DNA of 64,000 bases from Mesorhizobium huakuii (GCF_030160235.1 NZ_BSNY01000021.1:248001-312000), one strand, 5' to 3'. Counted from the stretch's first letter, positions 10,985 through 19,730 are shown. Made by a program: numbers and translations. Notes: generated by a model not told the origin, from the letters alone.

Positions 10985-11008
10985 GTGGCGGCGGATATCC
11001 GCCGCCAC
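10985..11008 (-). terminator. Perfect 24-base palindrome after the binding-protein gene
   Basis: GTGGCGGCGGAT is followed directly by its complement ATCCGCCGCCAC, 21 bases beyond the stop of the binding-protein gene. Such GC-rich hairpins after periplasmic binding-protein genes commonly protect the upstream message and reduce read-through. There is no T run, so partial attenuation is more likely than a full stop. Confidence 0.55.
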
Positions 11009-11029
11009 GCATTCATTTGTCCATTGGGC

Positions 11030-12055
11030 TTATTTCGTCGCCGCTTCGGCCTGCAGCGCCTTCAGATCCCAGCAGCTGTCGGGCTTGAGGTCGGCCTTGG
11101 TCGTCGCCTTCTCCAGCGTGTAGATGTAGGTGTGCGAGGTGCCGGCCGGCTGACCGCTCTGCAGCAGGAACTTGATGATGGCGTTCATGTCACCCGACTG
11201 GCGGGCAAGCTCGGTCATCACCACGGCGCCGTAGGTGCCGTCCTGAAGCTTGTCGCAATCGGCCGCCTTTTCACCGCCGCCGGTGGTGACCAGGAACACT
11301 TTGCCGTCGAGCTTGGCGTCGCGGATCGCGGCGGATGCGCCGGTAGCGTCACCGTCCCAGAAATCGATGATCGAGCAGATGTCCGGGTTCTGCTGCAGCA
11401 TCGTCGTCGTCACATTGCGCGAGGTCGTCGCGTCCCAGTTGGAGTCGGGCTTGGCCACCACCTTGAAGTCAGGATGCTTGTCCAGCACCTTCATGATGCC
11501 GGCATACTGGTAGAGGCTGGAGGAGTTCGCCTGGTCGCCCTGCACCAGGCCGATCTTCTTCGACGAGTTTTCACCGCAGCCCTTGATCGCCGCTTCGGCC
11601 TCGAGCTGGCCGAGCCGGTCCCAGTCGCTGCCGACAAAGGCGTCGGCCGGGAAGTTGGCGGGATTGTCGACCAGAAGCACATAGGTGCCGGCGGCCTGCG
11701 CCTTCTTCATCAGCTTGGAATAGGAGTTGAGGTCCGGTGCGTGGATGATCAGCACGTCGGGCCTGGTGTCCGATGAGATGGCGTCGGTGATCGCCTGCGC
11801 GCCGGCATCGACCACCCAGTTCGGATCGCGCGTCTCGAACGTGCCGCCCCAGGCCTCGACCTCCTTCTTCAGATAGTGCGCCCAGCCCTGCGCCAGGTCG
11901 AAGCCCATCGCCAGCGGCACCAGCATGACGCGCTTGCCCTTGAGCGCCTGTGCGTAGGCCGCCGGGCCCGGATCGTCGGCGGCGAAGGTCGGCGCCACGA
12001 AGGCGGTAACGGCGAGCGCCGTTGCGGCGGCCATAAGTGTCTTGATCAGTCTCAT
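11030..12055 (-). CDS. Sugar ABC transporter substrate-binding protein (RbsB type)
   Basis: A 341-residue periplasmic binding protein of the Peripla_BP_4 group. It starts with a clear signal peptide ending near 'FVAPTFA-ADDPG'. The fold shows the usual ribose-binding elements: 'DAGAQAITDAISSDTRPDVL', 'VGSDWDRLGQLEAEAAIKG' and 'GLVQGDQANSSSLYQYAGI'. Three cysteines (in 'KGCGEN', 'PDICS' and 'ADCDK') are more than usual for the family. It is flanked by strong hairpins on both sides. It should serve the two permeases and the ATPase of this operon. The substrate is unknown. Confidence 0.88.
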   Translation of the reverse strand: MRLIKTLMAAATALAVTAFVAPTFAADDPGPAAYAQALKGKRVMLVPLAMGFDLAQGWAHYLKKEVEAWGGTFETRDPNWVVDAGAQAITDAISSDTRPDVLIIHAPDLNSYSKLMKKAQAAGTYVLLVDNPANFPADAFVGSDWDRLGQLEAEAAIKGCGENSSKKIGLVQGDQANSSSLYQYAGIMKVLDKHPDFKVVAKPDSNWDATTSRNVTTTMLQQNPDICSIIDFWDGDATGASAAIRDAKLDGKVFLVTTGGGEKAADCDKLQDGTYGAVVMTELARQSGDMNAIIKFLLQSGQPAGTSHTYIYTLEKATTKADLKPDSCWDLKALQAEAATK

Positions 12056-12117
12056 GTCACGTCCTCTGGTTCGGTTTCATTGCCGGCCGATCGTCGCGAT
12101 CGCGCCGGGTACCCCGA

Positions 12118-12139
12118 GCAGATGGGCTAGCCCATCTGC
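12118..12139 (-). terminator. Perfect 22-base palindrome between permease and binding protein
   Basis: GCAGATGGGCT is followed directly by AGCCCATCTGC, one base beyond the permease stop codon. It lies between the first permease and the binding-protein gene, where it can act as an attenuator or a stability hairpin. No T run follows. Confidence 0.5.
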
Positions 12140-12140
12140 C

Positions 12141-13127
12141 CTAAATGTCGCCCTGCTGCGCGGTCTGTTCGTCGCGCGGATTGATGATGCCGTCGACGAT
12201 GATGGCTCCGAGCAGGATCGCCGCCTTGATCAGGTTCTGGTAGAGCAGCGGAATGTCGATGATGGTCATGGCGTTGAGCAGGATGCCGATCAGCGCCGCG
12301 CCAACCAGCACGTTGCGCACCCCGCCCCTGCCGCCCGACAGGCCGATGCCGCCGATCACCGCCACCAGCACGATGTCGTAGAGCAGCGTCGAGTTGACGA
12401 CGCGGGTGTTGATCGAATGCAGGCTGGCCGCCGTCAGCAGGCCGGCGATCAGCGCCACGAATGCCGAGAGCACGTAGCGCAGCACCAGCATCGGCCGCAC
12501 CGGAATGCCGATGTTGCGGGCGGCGACCGGATTGTCGCCGGCGAAATAGATGTAGCGCCCCCATTTGGTGTAGCGCAGGAACAGGAAGAACAGGAAAGCC
12601 AGGCCGGCGAAGACGAACACCTCGATCGGAATATCGAGGAAGCGCAGGCCGCCGAGCAGTTCGACCCAATGGCCCTGCGGCACCGGCACGGCGTCCTGCG
12701 TGATCAATTGCGAGCGCACATAGCCGAAGACGAAGGAGCCGGTCGCCAGCGTCACGAAAATCGCCGGCACGTCGGCATAGGCGACGAGAAAGCCGTTGAG
12801 CAGCCCGATGGCGAGCACGCCCGATAGTACATAGGCGAAGGCCAGCCCGTCCGACGTGCCGGTGTTGAGCAGTTGCAGATACCAGGCGACCGACATCGCC
12901 ATGATCGCCACGGCCGACAGATCAATGCCACGGCCGATGATGACGACCGCCATGCCGAGCGCCAATATGCCCAGCACCGACACGGACCTGACGATGGCGA
13001 CGAGGTTGTTGGGGTCGACGAAGCCCGGCAGGCCTATGGCCGCTGCAACGAACAGCATCACCGCGATGGCAAAGACAATGCCTTCCTGATTCAGGCTCCT
13101 GAGATTTAGCCAGCCGTTCGCGTTCAT
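12141..13127 (-). CDS. Sugar ABC transporter permease (RbsC type)
   Basis: A 328-residue membrane protein of the ribose/xylose permease group, with eight to ten hydrophobic segments. Conserved stretches are 'VVIIGRGIDLSAVAIMAMSV' and 'VIGGIGLSGGRGGVRNVLVG'. ATG 13127 is chosen as it gives the short N-terminus MNANGWLNLRS; a start 42 bases upstream is in frame but less natural. It is the first gene of the minus-strand sugar operon. Together with the permease fusion downstream, the importer has two different permeases, as in heterodimeric AraH/XylH-like systems. Confidence 0.88.
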   Translation of the reverse strand: MNANGWLNLRSLNQEGIVFAIAVMLFVAAAIGLPGFVDPNNLVAIVRSVSVLGILALGMAVVIIGRGIDLSAVAIMAMSVAWYLQLLNTGTSDGLAFAYVLSGVLAIGLLNGFLVAYADVPAIFVTLATGSFVFGYVRSQLITQDAVPVPQGHWVELLGGLRFLDIPIEVFVFAGLAFLFFLFLRYTKWGRYIYFAGDNPVAARNIGIPVRPMLVLRYVLSAFVALIAGLLTAASLHSINTRVVNSTLLYDIVLVAVIGGIGLSGGRGGVRNVLVGAALIGILLNAMTIIDIPLLYQNLIKAAILLGAIIVDGIINPRDEQTAQQGDI

Positions 13128-13256
13128 GTCTGCATTTGCCCCGATGGCAGCGCTGCCATCCCGAAGCAAAAGCTAATCGGCTCAACGCCGGTTCGTCAAA
13201 TGAATCCGCGTTCAGAACGCCGCCTTGGAGCGATATTCGCCGAGTGGACGCATCGA

Positions 13257-13315
13257 TTGCCAAAACTGGCGCAATGCCCGGAAACTCCTGCATTTTTGGC
13301 AACCGATTGCGCCAA
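13257..13315. promoter_or_regulatory. Pair of operator-like palindromes upstream of the sugar operon
   Basis: Two neighbouring dyads with related sequence lie between the divergent ends of the MFS gene and the sugar operon. Site one reads TTGCCAaaacTGGCGCAA (13257-13274); site two reads TTGGC-N10-GCCAA (13296-13315). TTGCCAAAA/TTTTGGCAA and TGGCGCAAT/ATTGCGCCA also pair across the two sites. This pattern is typical of a dimeric repressor with two half-sites per operator. The sites lie about 130-190 bases upstream of the permease start. No regulator gene is adjacent, so the protein is unknown. Confidence 0.4.
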
Positions 13316-13397
13316 TGCCACCAGCCGCGAAAGCGCAGCGTCGAGACGAAAGCACAGAGCGGAATTTATCTTCGCATCGGGTGAGAAAATTCGATTT

Positions 13398-14831
13398 TCA
13401 GTTCCCCGGCACGTGGCCGGAAACTTCGGCGCCGGCAGCGGGCGGCAGCACCAGAAAACGCAGCGCTGCCACCAGCCCGATGGCGCCGATCACGAAAAAC
13501 GCGATTCGAAAATCGACGAGGTCAAGTGCCGGCTGCGCCCTGGCGATCTGCGACAGATTGAGGATCGCCGCCGCCACGGCAACGCCGAACAGCATCGCCA
13601 CCTGCTGCAGCATCGAGGACAGCGTCGCCGCCGAGCTGCGCTGCGCCGCGTCGATATCAGCGAAAGCCAATGTGTTGAGCGCGGTGAACTGCATCGAGCG
13701 CGACAGGCCGGCGATCAGCATCAGCGCCACCACCAGGGCATGCGGCGTCTGCGGCGAGATCACCCCGCAAGCCATGATCGAGGCCGAGGCGATGATGCCG
13801 TTGACCACCATCACCGGGCGGAAACCGAAACGCCGCAGCGTTGGCGTCGTCACCGTCTTCATGCCGAGATTGCCGAGGAAATAGGCCAGGATCATCAGAC
13901 CGGCATCGACAGGCGACAGGCCGAAACCAAGCTGGAACAAAAGCGGCAGCAGGAACGGCGTGGCGTTGATCGCCACCCGGAAGATGGTGCCGGCTGCGAG
14001 CGTCGAGATGGCGAAGGTCAGCACCTTGAACGAGGAGAGGTCGAGCAGCGGATGCGGCGCGCGCCTGAGATGCCGTACCGCCAGCCAGCCGATGACGATG
14101 CCCGCCGCGATCAGCGCTATGGTCGGCAGCATGCCGTCCTCGGGATGCGCGATGCGCTCGAGGCCGTAAAGCAGGCAGGCGAGCCCGAGCGACGTCAGGA
14201 AAAACCCGGGCCAGTCGAGCGGCTTGGGATCGGCCTCGCGATCGCCCGGGATGAAGCGGGCGACCAGCGCCAGCCCAACCAGCCCGAGCGGGATGTTGAT
14301 GAAGAAATTCCAGTGCCAGGACAGAGTGGTGGTGATGAAGCCGCCGAGCACCGGCCCGACCACCGGCGCGAACAGCGCCGGCCAGGTGATCAGCGCGGTG
14401 GCGTTGAGCAGCTCGGATTTCGAGGCATTGCGCAGGACGAGAATGCGGCCCACCGGCGTCATCAGCGCGCTGCCCAGCCCCTGCACGGCGCGAGCAGCGA
14501 CGAATTCGGTCAGATTTTGCGAGAAGCCGCAGGCGAGCGAGGCCAGAGTGAACAGCGCGATCGCAACCAGGAAGATGTTGCGCGCGCCGAAACGATCGGC
14601 GAGCCAGCCCGACAGCGGCACGAACACCGCCATGGTCAGCATGTAGACGGTGATGCCGATGCTCATCGCCACCGCCGGCACGCCGAAGGACTGGCCCATC
14701 TGCGGCAGCGAGGTCGAGATGATCGTCGAATCCAGCAGTTGCATGAAGAAGGCGATGGCGACGATCAGCGCCACGCGCCGCGCATTGGTGGCCGTTTCGG
14801 GTAAGGCTTCAGTCTCGGGAAGGGCAGTCAT
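13398..14831 (-). CDS. MFS drug exporter, DHA2 (EmrB/QacA) family
   Basis: A 477-residue inner-membrane antiporter with about fourteen hydrophobic segments. Family motifs are 'MQLLDSTIISTSLPQMGQSF' (motif D1 of the 14-helix group), 'LSGWLADRFGARNIFLVAIA' (motif A) and 'GPVLGGFITTTLSWHWNFFI' (motif C). ATG 14831 is taken as the start; a frame-extended start at 14885 adds 18 residues without support. It is divergent from the ornithine cyclodeaminase-like gene with 119 bases between, so the two may share a control region. The substrate is unknown. Confidence 0.9.
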   Translation of the reverse strand: MTALPETEALPETATNARRVALIVAIAFFMQLLDSTIISTSLPQMGQSFGVPAVAMSIGITVYMLTMAVFVPLSGWLADRFGARNIFLVAIALFTLASLACGFSQNLTEFVAARAVQGLGSALMTPVGRILVLRNASKSELLNATALITWPALFAPVVGPVLGGFITTTLSWHWNFFINIPLGLVGLALVARFIPGDREADPKPLDWPGFFLTSLGLACLLYGLERIAHPEDGMLPTIALIAAGIVIGWLAVRHLRRAPHPLLDLSSFKVLTFAISTLAAGTIFRVAINATPFLLPLLFQLGFGLSPVDAGLMILAYFLGNLGMKTVTTPTLRRFGFRPVMVVNGIIASASIMACGVISPQTPHALVVALMLIAGLSRSMQFTALNTLAFADIDAAQRSSAATLSSMLQQVAMLFGVAVAAAILNLSQIARAQPALDLVDFRIAFFVIGAIGLVAALRFLVLPPAAGAEVSGHVPGN

Positions 14832-14950
14832 GTCGGTCCGGTTTGAACAGCATTTAGCCGGCAGCGTCCAGACACGGCGCAACAAACTTTCGTGTCACCT
14901 CGCGGCCTGCTATGGGATGGACGGGGCGACCGAGGAAAGTGCGCGCGTAA

Positions 14951-15952
14951 ATGAAGCCCATCTATATCGACTATCTCAATGCCCTCGACATCGAAGCGCT
15001 CGCCATGACCGATGGCGAAATCATCGCCGCGGTCGAAACGGGCCTGGTGGCCCAGGGCAAGGGCCAGACGGTGATCGAGCCGCGCGTCCATCTCGAACCG
15101 GATCCATCCTTCCACGGTCACTTCAACGTGCTGCGCGGCTATGTGGCGCCGCTCGACACGGCGGGCGTGAAAATCGTCGGCGACTATGTCGACAACTATC
15201 TGCACGGCCTGCCCTCGGAATTCGGCATCCTCAATCTGTTCGATCCGCGCACGGGCACGCCGCGCGCCATTCTCGACGCCACCGTCATCACCGACATGCG
15301 CACCGGCGCCGTCACCGCCATCGGCGCCAAGCATCTGGCAAGGAAGAATTCCAAAGTGCTCGCCCATATCGGCGCGCGCGGCACCGCCTATTGGAACGTA
15401 CGGCTGCTCGACCATCTCTTCGATTTCGACGAGATCCGCGTCCATTCCCGCCGACCGGAAAGCCGCGACGGTTTCGCCGCAAAACTCGCCGCCGATCTCG
15501 GCAAGACGGTCACGGCGGTCGACGACTGGGAGAGCTGCGTCACGGGCGCCGACATCGTCGTCGAGGCCTCCCGGCTGCCCGAGCCGCAACCGCTGCTCAA
15601 GACCGAATGGATCAAGCCCGGTGCGCTGGTCGTGCCCTATGGCACGATGAGCGCGGTGGAACTGTCGCTGACTGACATCATGCGGAAGATGGTCGTCGAC
15701 GACTGGGGCCAGTGCAAGGGCGGCAAATTCGGCTCGCTGCGCGCCCATGTCGAGACCGGACGGCTCAGCGAAAAGACGCTGCATGCCGAACTCGGCCAGA
15801 TCGCCGCCGGTCTCAAACCTGGGCGTGAAAGCGACGACGAGACCATCCTGTTCTGGCATCGCGGCCTGTCGCTCTCCGACATTGCGCTGGGCAAGGCAAT
15901 GCTCGCCAAGGCTGGAGAAAAAGGCATCGGCCAAAGGCTGCGTTTCGCATGA
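14951..15952 (+). CDS. Ornithine cyclodeaminase / mu-crystallin family protein
   Basis: A 333-residue NAD(P)-dependent enzyme. Family members include ornithine cyclodeaminase, alanine dehydrogenase-like enzymes and cyclic ketimine (1-pyrroline-2-carboxylate) reductases. Visible are the substrate-side arginine region 'TDMRTGAVTAIGAKHLAR' and the Rossmann glycine loop, here 'HIGARGTAYWN' rather than the common GxGxQA form. The stop overlaps the start of the lyase homologue by four bases, so both are made together. Near aconitase X genes, a ketimine reductase role is attractive but unproved. Confidence 0.82.
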   Translation: MKPIYIDYLNALDIEALAMTDGEIIAAVETGLVAQGKGQTVIEPRVHLEPDPSFHGHFNVLRGYVAPLDTAGVKIVGDYVDNYLHGLPSEFGILNLFDPRTGTPRAILDATVITDMRTGAVTAIGAKHLARKNSKVLAHIGARGTAYWNVRLLDHLFDFDEIRVHSRRPESRDGFAAKLAADLGKTVTAVDDWESCVTGADIVVEASRLPEPQPLLKTEWIKPGALVVPYGTMSAVELSLTDIMRKMVVDDWGQCKGGKFGSLRAHVETGRLSEKTLHAELGQIAAGLKPGRESDDETILFWHRGLSLSDIALGKAMLAKAGEKGIGQRLRFA

Positions 15953-17457
15953 GCGCGCTCGTCCTCGCCGGAGCCGGGGTCAGTGTCGGTGATGTCGCCA
16001 CCGTCGCTCGCCAGGCGCGCAAGGTGGAGATCGGACCCGAAATCATCGGCAGGCTGGAAAAGGCGCGGCGGGTGCTGGACCAGGCCGCCGCCTCCGGCCA
16101 GCAGATCTATGGCCTGAACACCGGGCTCGGCGCCAATCTCGGCACCTCCGTCGAAGGTGACGCCAGCGCCTTCCAGCGTCAGTTGCTGGAGGGACGCAGC
16201 GGTGCGGTCGGCGAAACCCTGCCGGTCGAGGCCGTGCGGGCCACCATGGTCGCCCGCGCCTCGATGCTGTCGGCCGGCGGCTCCGGCCTGTCGCCCGCCG
16301 TGTTCGTCGCTCTGGTCGACGCGCTCAATGCCGGTGTCCATCCCGTGATGCCGTCGCTCGGCTCGATCGGCGCCGGCGACCTGGTGCTGATGACCGCCCT
16401 TGCCCGCCTGCTGGTCGGCGAAGGCGAAGCCGATTACCAGGGCCGGCGCATGCCGGCTGCCAAGGCGCTGATGATGGCCCGCCTCGCCCCGATCAGCCTG
16501 GCGCCGAAAGACGGGCTGTCGCTGATCAACGCCTCGGCGGTCTCCGCCGGCGGCGGTGCGCTGGTGGCGACGGATGCGCTGTCGGCGCTGGCCCAGCAGC
16601 AGCAGGCCGGCGCGCTGACCATGGAAGGTTTTGGCGCCAACCGCACGATCCTCGATCCGCGCCTGCAGATGGCGCGGCCGGCCGCCGGACAGCAGGAGGC
16701 GGCAAAGGCCTTGCACGACCTTCTCGCCCGCGAGGAGATGCCGGCGCCGACCACCATTCAGGATCCCCTGTCGATCCGCTGCATGCCGTCGATCCATGGC
16801 GCGCTCATCGAGGCGATCGCCCAGGCAAAGCGTGCCGTCGAGATCGAACTCAACGCAGCCGCCGACAACCCGCTGGTGATCGGCGACGACGAACTGGTGA
16901 TGTCGACCGGCAATTTCCACACGGCCTCACTCTCGCTCGCCTTCGAGACGCTCAGCCTGGCCGTCGCGCAATGCGCCGCCGCGAGCGTCGCCCGCTTCAT
17001 CCAGCTCACCGGCTCGGGCCGCAACGGCCTGACCAGATATCTGTCGCCCATCGGTGGCGCCTCGGCCGGTTTCGTGCCGCTGCAGAAGACGGCGACATCG
17101 ATCCTGGCCGCCATCCGCCACAAGGCCAATCCGGTGATGCTCGACTTCCTGCCGGTTTCGGAAGGCGTCGAGGACCATGCGACCCAGTCGCCCCTCGCCG
17201 TTTCAAAATGCGCCGGAATGATCGCGCTGTGGCGGCGGCTGATCGCCTTCGAATTGATGGCCGCCGCCCAGGCTGTCGACCTGCGTGAAGGATTGACGCT
17301 GGCGCCGCGCACTGGCGCGATCTATGCGGCGGTGCGCGCTCATGTATCGATGCTGAAAGACGACCGGCCGCTGGGGGCCGACGCCGAGGTGCTCCACGCC
17401 ATGCTCGCCGATGGCGCGTGGCAAGGCGCTGCGACGGTCGGCAAGGAAGCCGAATAA
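15949..17457 (+). CDS. Histidine/aromatic amino acid lyase homologue lacking the MIO triad
   Basis: A 502-residue protein clearly of the HAL/PAL fold: 'IYGLNTGLGA' (residues 53-62), 'INASAVSAG', 'NPLVIGDDE', 'STGNFHTASL' and 'EGVEDHATQSPLA' all align with histidine ammonia-lyase regions. The Ala-Ser-Gly triad that cyclises into the MIO cofactor is absent: where HutH reads GSVGASGDL, this protein reads GSIGAGDL (residues 138-145), one residue short. The catalytic Tyr of QDPYSLRC is also changed, to QDPLSIRC (Leu274). The enzyme therefore cannot work as a standard ammonia-lyase. It overlaps the upstream gene (ATGA) and ends exactly where the convergent PanB-like gene ends. Confidence 0.85.
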   Translation: MSALVLAGAGVSVGDVATVARQARKVEIGPEIIGRLEKARRVLDQAAASGQQIYGLNTGLGANLGTSVEGDASAFQRQLLEGRSGAVGETLPVEAVRATMVARASMLSAGGSGLSPAVFVALVDALNAGVHPVMPSLGSIGAGDLVLMTALARLLVGEGEADYQGRRMPAAKALMMARLAPISLAPKDGLSLINASAVSAGGGALVATDALSALAQQQQAGALTMEGFGANRTILDPRLQMARPAAGQQEAAKALHDLLAREEMPAPTTIQDPLSIRCMPSIHGALIEAIAQAKRAVEIELNAAADNPLVIGDDELVMSTGNFHTASLSLAFETLSLAVAQCAAASVARFIQLTGSGRNGLTRYLSPIGGASAGFVPLQKTATSILAAIRHKANPVMLDFLPVSEGVEDHATQSPLAVSKCAGMIALWRRLIAFELMAAAQAVDLREGLTLAPRTGAIYAAVRAHVSMLKDDRPLGADAEVLHAMLADGAWQGAATVGKEAE

Positions 17458-18260
17458 TCAGCTCTTTGCGTCTACTCTTTTTATGAACAGGCTGAGTTCG
17501 GCCGGATCCATGTGCACGATGTGCCTGTCCTCGGGATAGGCGCCGCTGTTGACGTCGGCGACATATTCGGAGAAGGCCGCCACCCGCTCCGCCTGCAGCC
17601 GGTCATATTCGGCGGCGAAGTTGCGGTAGACCTTGGAGTGGCGCGGCATGTGGCCCCGGTTCTGGCCGAGAATGTCGTCGGCGAACAGATATTGCGCGTC
17701 GCAGCCGGTGCCTGCCCCCATCGACAGCATGATCAGCGAGGTGCGCTCCGAGATTGCCTTGGCGACTTCGACCGGCACCACTTCGATCTCGGCGCCGACG
17801 GCGCCGGCGGCCTCCAGCTGCTTCACCGCTTCGAAAACCTGCAGGGCTGTATCGGCGGTCTTGCCGACCGCCCTGAAGCCGCCGGTCCAGGTGGCGCGAG
17901 ACGGAATGAGGCCGACATGGCCGATGACGGGGATCGCATCGTCGGCCATGCGCTTGATGGTGGCGTAGCCGGCGCTGCAATAGACCGCGTCGGCGCTTGC
18001 CTATAGAGCCGGAAGGCCCAGCGCAGGAAATCATCCGCCGTGCCGATCTCGAAGAAATTCTCGCCCGGCATGGTGAACAGGCTGGGCGCGGCATCGCGAT
18101 ACTCAGGGTTGAGCACCAGTTCGGGCGGCACCGAGACGATATCGACCCCTGCCCGCTCCGCGGCCTCCGCCTCGTCCAGATTGAGCACGCGCAGCATGAT
18201 CAGCTGCCGCTTGCCCTTCATCGCGCGCAGATCGGCGACGGTCGGTCTCTTTCGGCTCAT
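17458..18260 (-). pseudogene. PanB-family hydroxymethyltransferase paralogue, frameshifted
   Basis: About 267 residues after correcting one lost base. The C-terminal half ('IPVIGHVGLIPSRATWTGGF', 'VVPVEVAKAISERTSLIMLS', 'GHMPRHSKVYRNF') follows ketopantoate hydroxymethyltransferase. The frame breaks at 18000-18001, where coding-strand TATAGGCAAGC needs one G more; the span of 803 bases is one short of a multiple of three. Two metal-binding Asp motifs of true PanB (GDSLG, ADLPF) are not present: the matching areas read 'VSVPPELV' and differ. It is therefore unlikely to make pantothenate even if intact. It is the last gene of the minus-strand run and meets the lyase homologue tail to tail without a gap. 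Confidence 0.78.
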
Positions 18261-18298
18261 TTGAACGTCCCCTTTGTGATGCTGGATCGGTTGCCGCG

Positions 18299-18610
18299 TC
18301 AGATCTGGATCATCACCTTACCGGCCTCGATCCTGACCGGATAGGTCGCGAGATTGACGCAGACCGGCGCGCCCTTGGCCTGGCCGGTCTTGTAATTGAA
18401 GCGGCCATTGTGCTTCGGGCATTCGATGATGTCGTCCATCACCAGCCCGTCGGCCAGATGCGCCCTCTCATGCGTGCAATAGCCGTCGGTGGCGAAGAAC
18501 TCGTCATCCGGCGAGCGGTAGACTGCAAAGCTGCGGCCGCCATGATCGAAGCGGATGACATCCTCTTCCTCGATATCGTCCACCGCGCATGCTTCAACCC
18601 AATCGGCCAT
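18299..18610 (-). CDS. Rieske [2Fe-2S] ferredoxin
   Basis: A 103-residue soluble Rieske protein. The cluster ligands are visible as 'CTHERAHLADG' (C-x-H) and 'CPKHNGRFNYKTG' (C-x2-H). The size and absence of a membrane anchor fit the electron-donor ferredoxins of multicomponent oxygenases. ATG 18610 gives MADWVEA; an in-frame start at 18625 adds five residues. It follows the diiron desaturase-like gene by 28 bases, so it is the likely electron donor to that enzyme. A reductase is not found in the window. Confidence 0.9.
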   Translation of the reverse strand: MADWVEACAVDDIEEEDVIRFDHGGRSFAVYRSPDDEFFATDGYCTHERAHLADGLVMDDIIECPKHNGRFNYKTGQAKGAPVCVNLATYPVRIEAGKVMIQI

Positions 18611-18638
18611 CCTGGTCTCCCGCAAGAATTCGCGATCG

Positions 18639-19730
18639 CTATTCGGCCGCCGCCGACATGTCGACCTCGTGGAACTCGCCGCGATAGGGCCTGGCCGTCG
18701 GCGGCAATTCGCGCTTGAGGTAATAGTCTTCGTATTTCAGCTGCCTGAGCAGGACCGGCCAGACCTCGCGATAGGCATGCCACATCGACGGGTTCGGCTC
18801 CGGCAGGTCGTGCTTGATCAGTTCATGCAGCCTCGGCAGTGCGTGATACGGCACCATCGGGAACATGTGATGTTCGACATGGTAGTTCATGTTCCAGTAG
18901 ATGAAGCGGCTGATCGGGTTCATGTAGACGGTGCGGGTGTTGAGCCGGTGGTCGACGACATTGTCGGCAAGGCCGATATGCTGGAGCAGGCCGGTCATCA
19001 CCATGTGCCAGGTGCCGTAGAGGCGCGGCAGGCCGACCAGCACCAGCGGGATCCATGATCTAAGCGCGATCGCGAAAACGATCGTCGTAGCGTACACGGC
19101 CATGTGCCAGCGGGCGGCGACCACCGCCTTGTGCCGTTCCATCTCGGGGATGTAGCTCTTCTCGTCCTCCGACAGAGTGCCGAAGGCCTGGCGCACCAGC
19201 GTCGGCAGCGAATAGCGGAAGTCGAGAATGCCGGTGAAGGCCAGTGCCGCCTTCAACAGGTCGGGCGGGCGCATGACCGCGATCTCGGCGTCGCGGCCGA
19301 CGATAATGGTGTCGGTGTGGTGGCGGGCGTGGCTCCAGCGCCATTGCACGGGATTGCGCATCAGCATGAAGGAGGCGATGTGGTAGACGGCATCGTTCAT
19401 CCAGCGCGTGCGGAAGGCCGTGCCGTGGCCGCATTCGTGCCAGCGCGAGTCGCTCGACGAGCCGTAGAGCACGCCGTAGACGAACAGGAACGGCACCACC
19501 CACCACGAACCCCAGAGCCAGACGATGCCGGCGGCCGAACCCACGATAGCGGCGAGCCAGATGATGGTGTCGCGGATCGCCGGACCATCGGAGCGCTGCA
19601 TCAACTCCTTCATCGTCTTGCGCGGCACGTCGGTGTGGTACCACTCGGCCGAGGCCAGGCCGGTCTCGATCGCCCTGCGCGTGCTTTCGCCGACCAGGCT
19701 GTAGTCGCGCTTTGTCTTGGCCGTGGTCAT
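18639..19730 (-). CDS. Membrane diiron desaturase/hydroxylase
   Basis: A 363-residue membrane enzyme of the fatty acid desaturase/alkane hydroxylase superfamily. The three histidine boxes that hold the diiron site are present: 'HECGH' at 98-102, 'HARHH' at 134-138 and 'HVEHH' at 284-288. Hydrophobic pairs lie before box one (about 55-90) and between boxes two and three. The family uses O2 and electrons from a ferredoxin to desaturate or hydroxylate. The Rieske ferredoxin gene directly downstream supplies the likely donor. Placed among small-molecule catabolic genes rather than lipid genes, hydroxylation of a soluble substrate is plausible. Confidence 0.88.
   Translation of the reverse strand: MTTAKTKRDYSLVGESTRRAIETGLASAEWYHTDVPRKTMKELMQRSDGPAIRDTIIWLAAIVGSAAGIVWLWGSWWVVPFLFVYGVLYGSSSDSRWHECGHGTAFRTRWMNDAVYHIASFMLMRNPVQWRWSHARHHTDTIIVGRDAEIAVMRPPDLLKAALAFTGILDFRYSLPTLVRQAFGTLSEDEKSYIPEMERHKAVVAARWHMAVYATTIVFAIALRSWIPLVLVGLPRLYGTWHMVMTGLLQHIGLADNVVDHRLNTRTVYMNPISRFIYWNMNYHVEHHMFPMVPYHALPRLHELIKHDLPEPNPSMWHAYREVWPVLLRQLKYEDYYLKRELPPTARPYRGEFHEVDMSAAAE

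Noticed and set aside
13200-14804. A 534-residue plus-strand frame opposite the MFS gene
   Set aside because: The minus strand encodes a clear 14-helix exporter; the plus frame is charged low-complexity sequence.
14828-16920. Minus-strand frames of 368 and 427 residues opposite the cyclodeaminase and lyase genes
   Set aside because: The plus-strand proteins have recognised domains; the minus frames show none.
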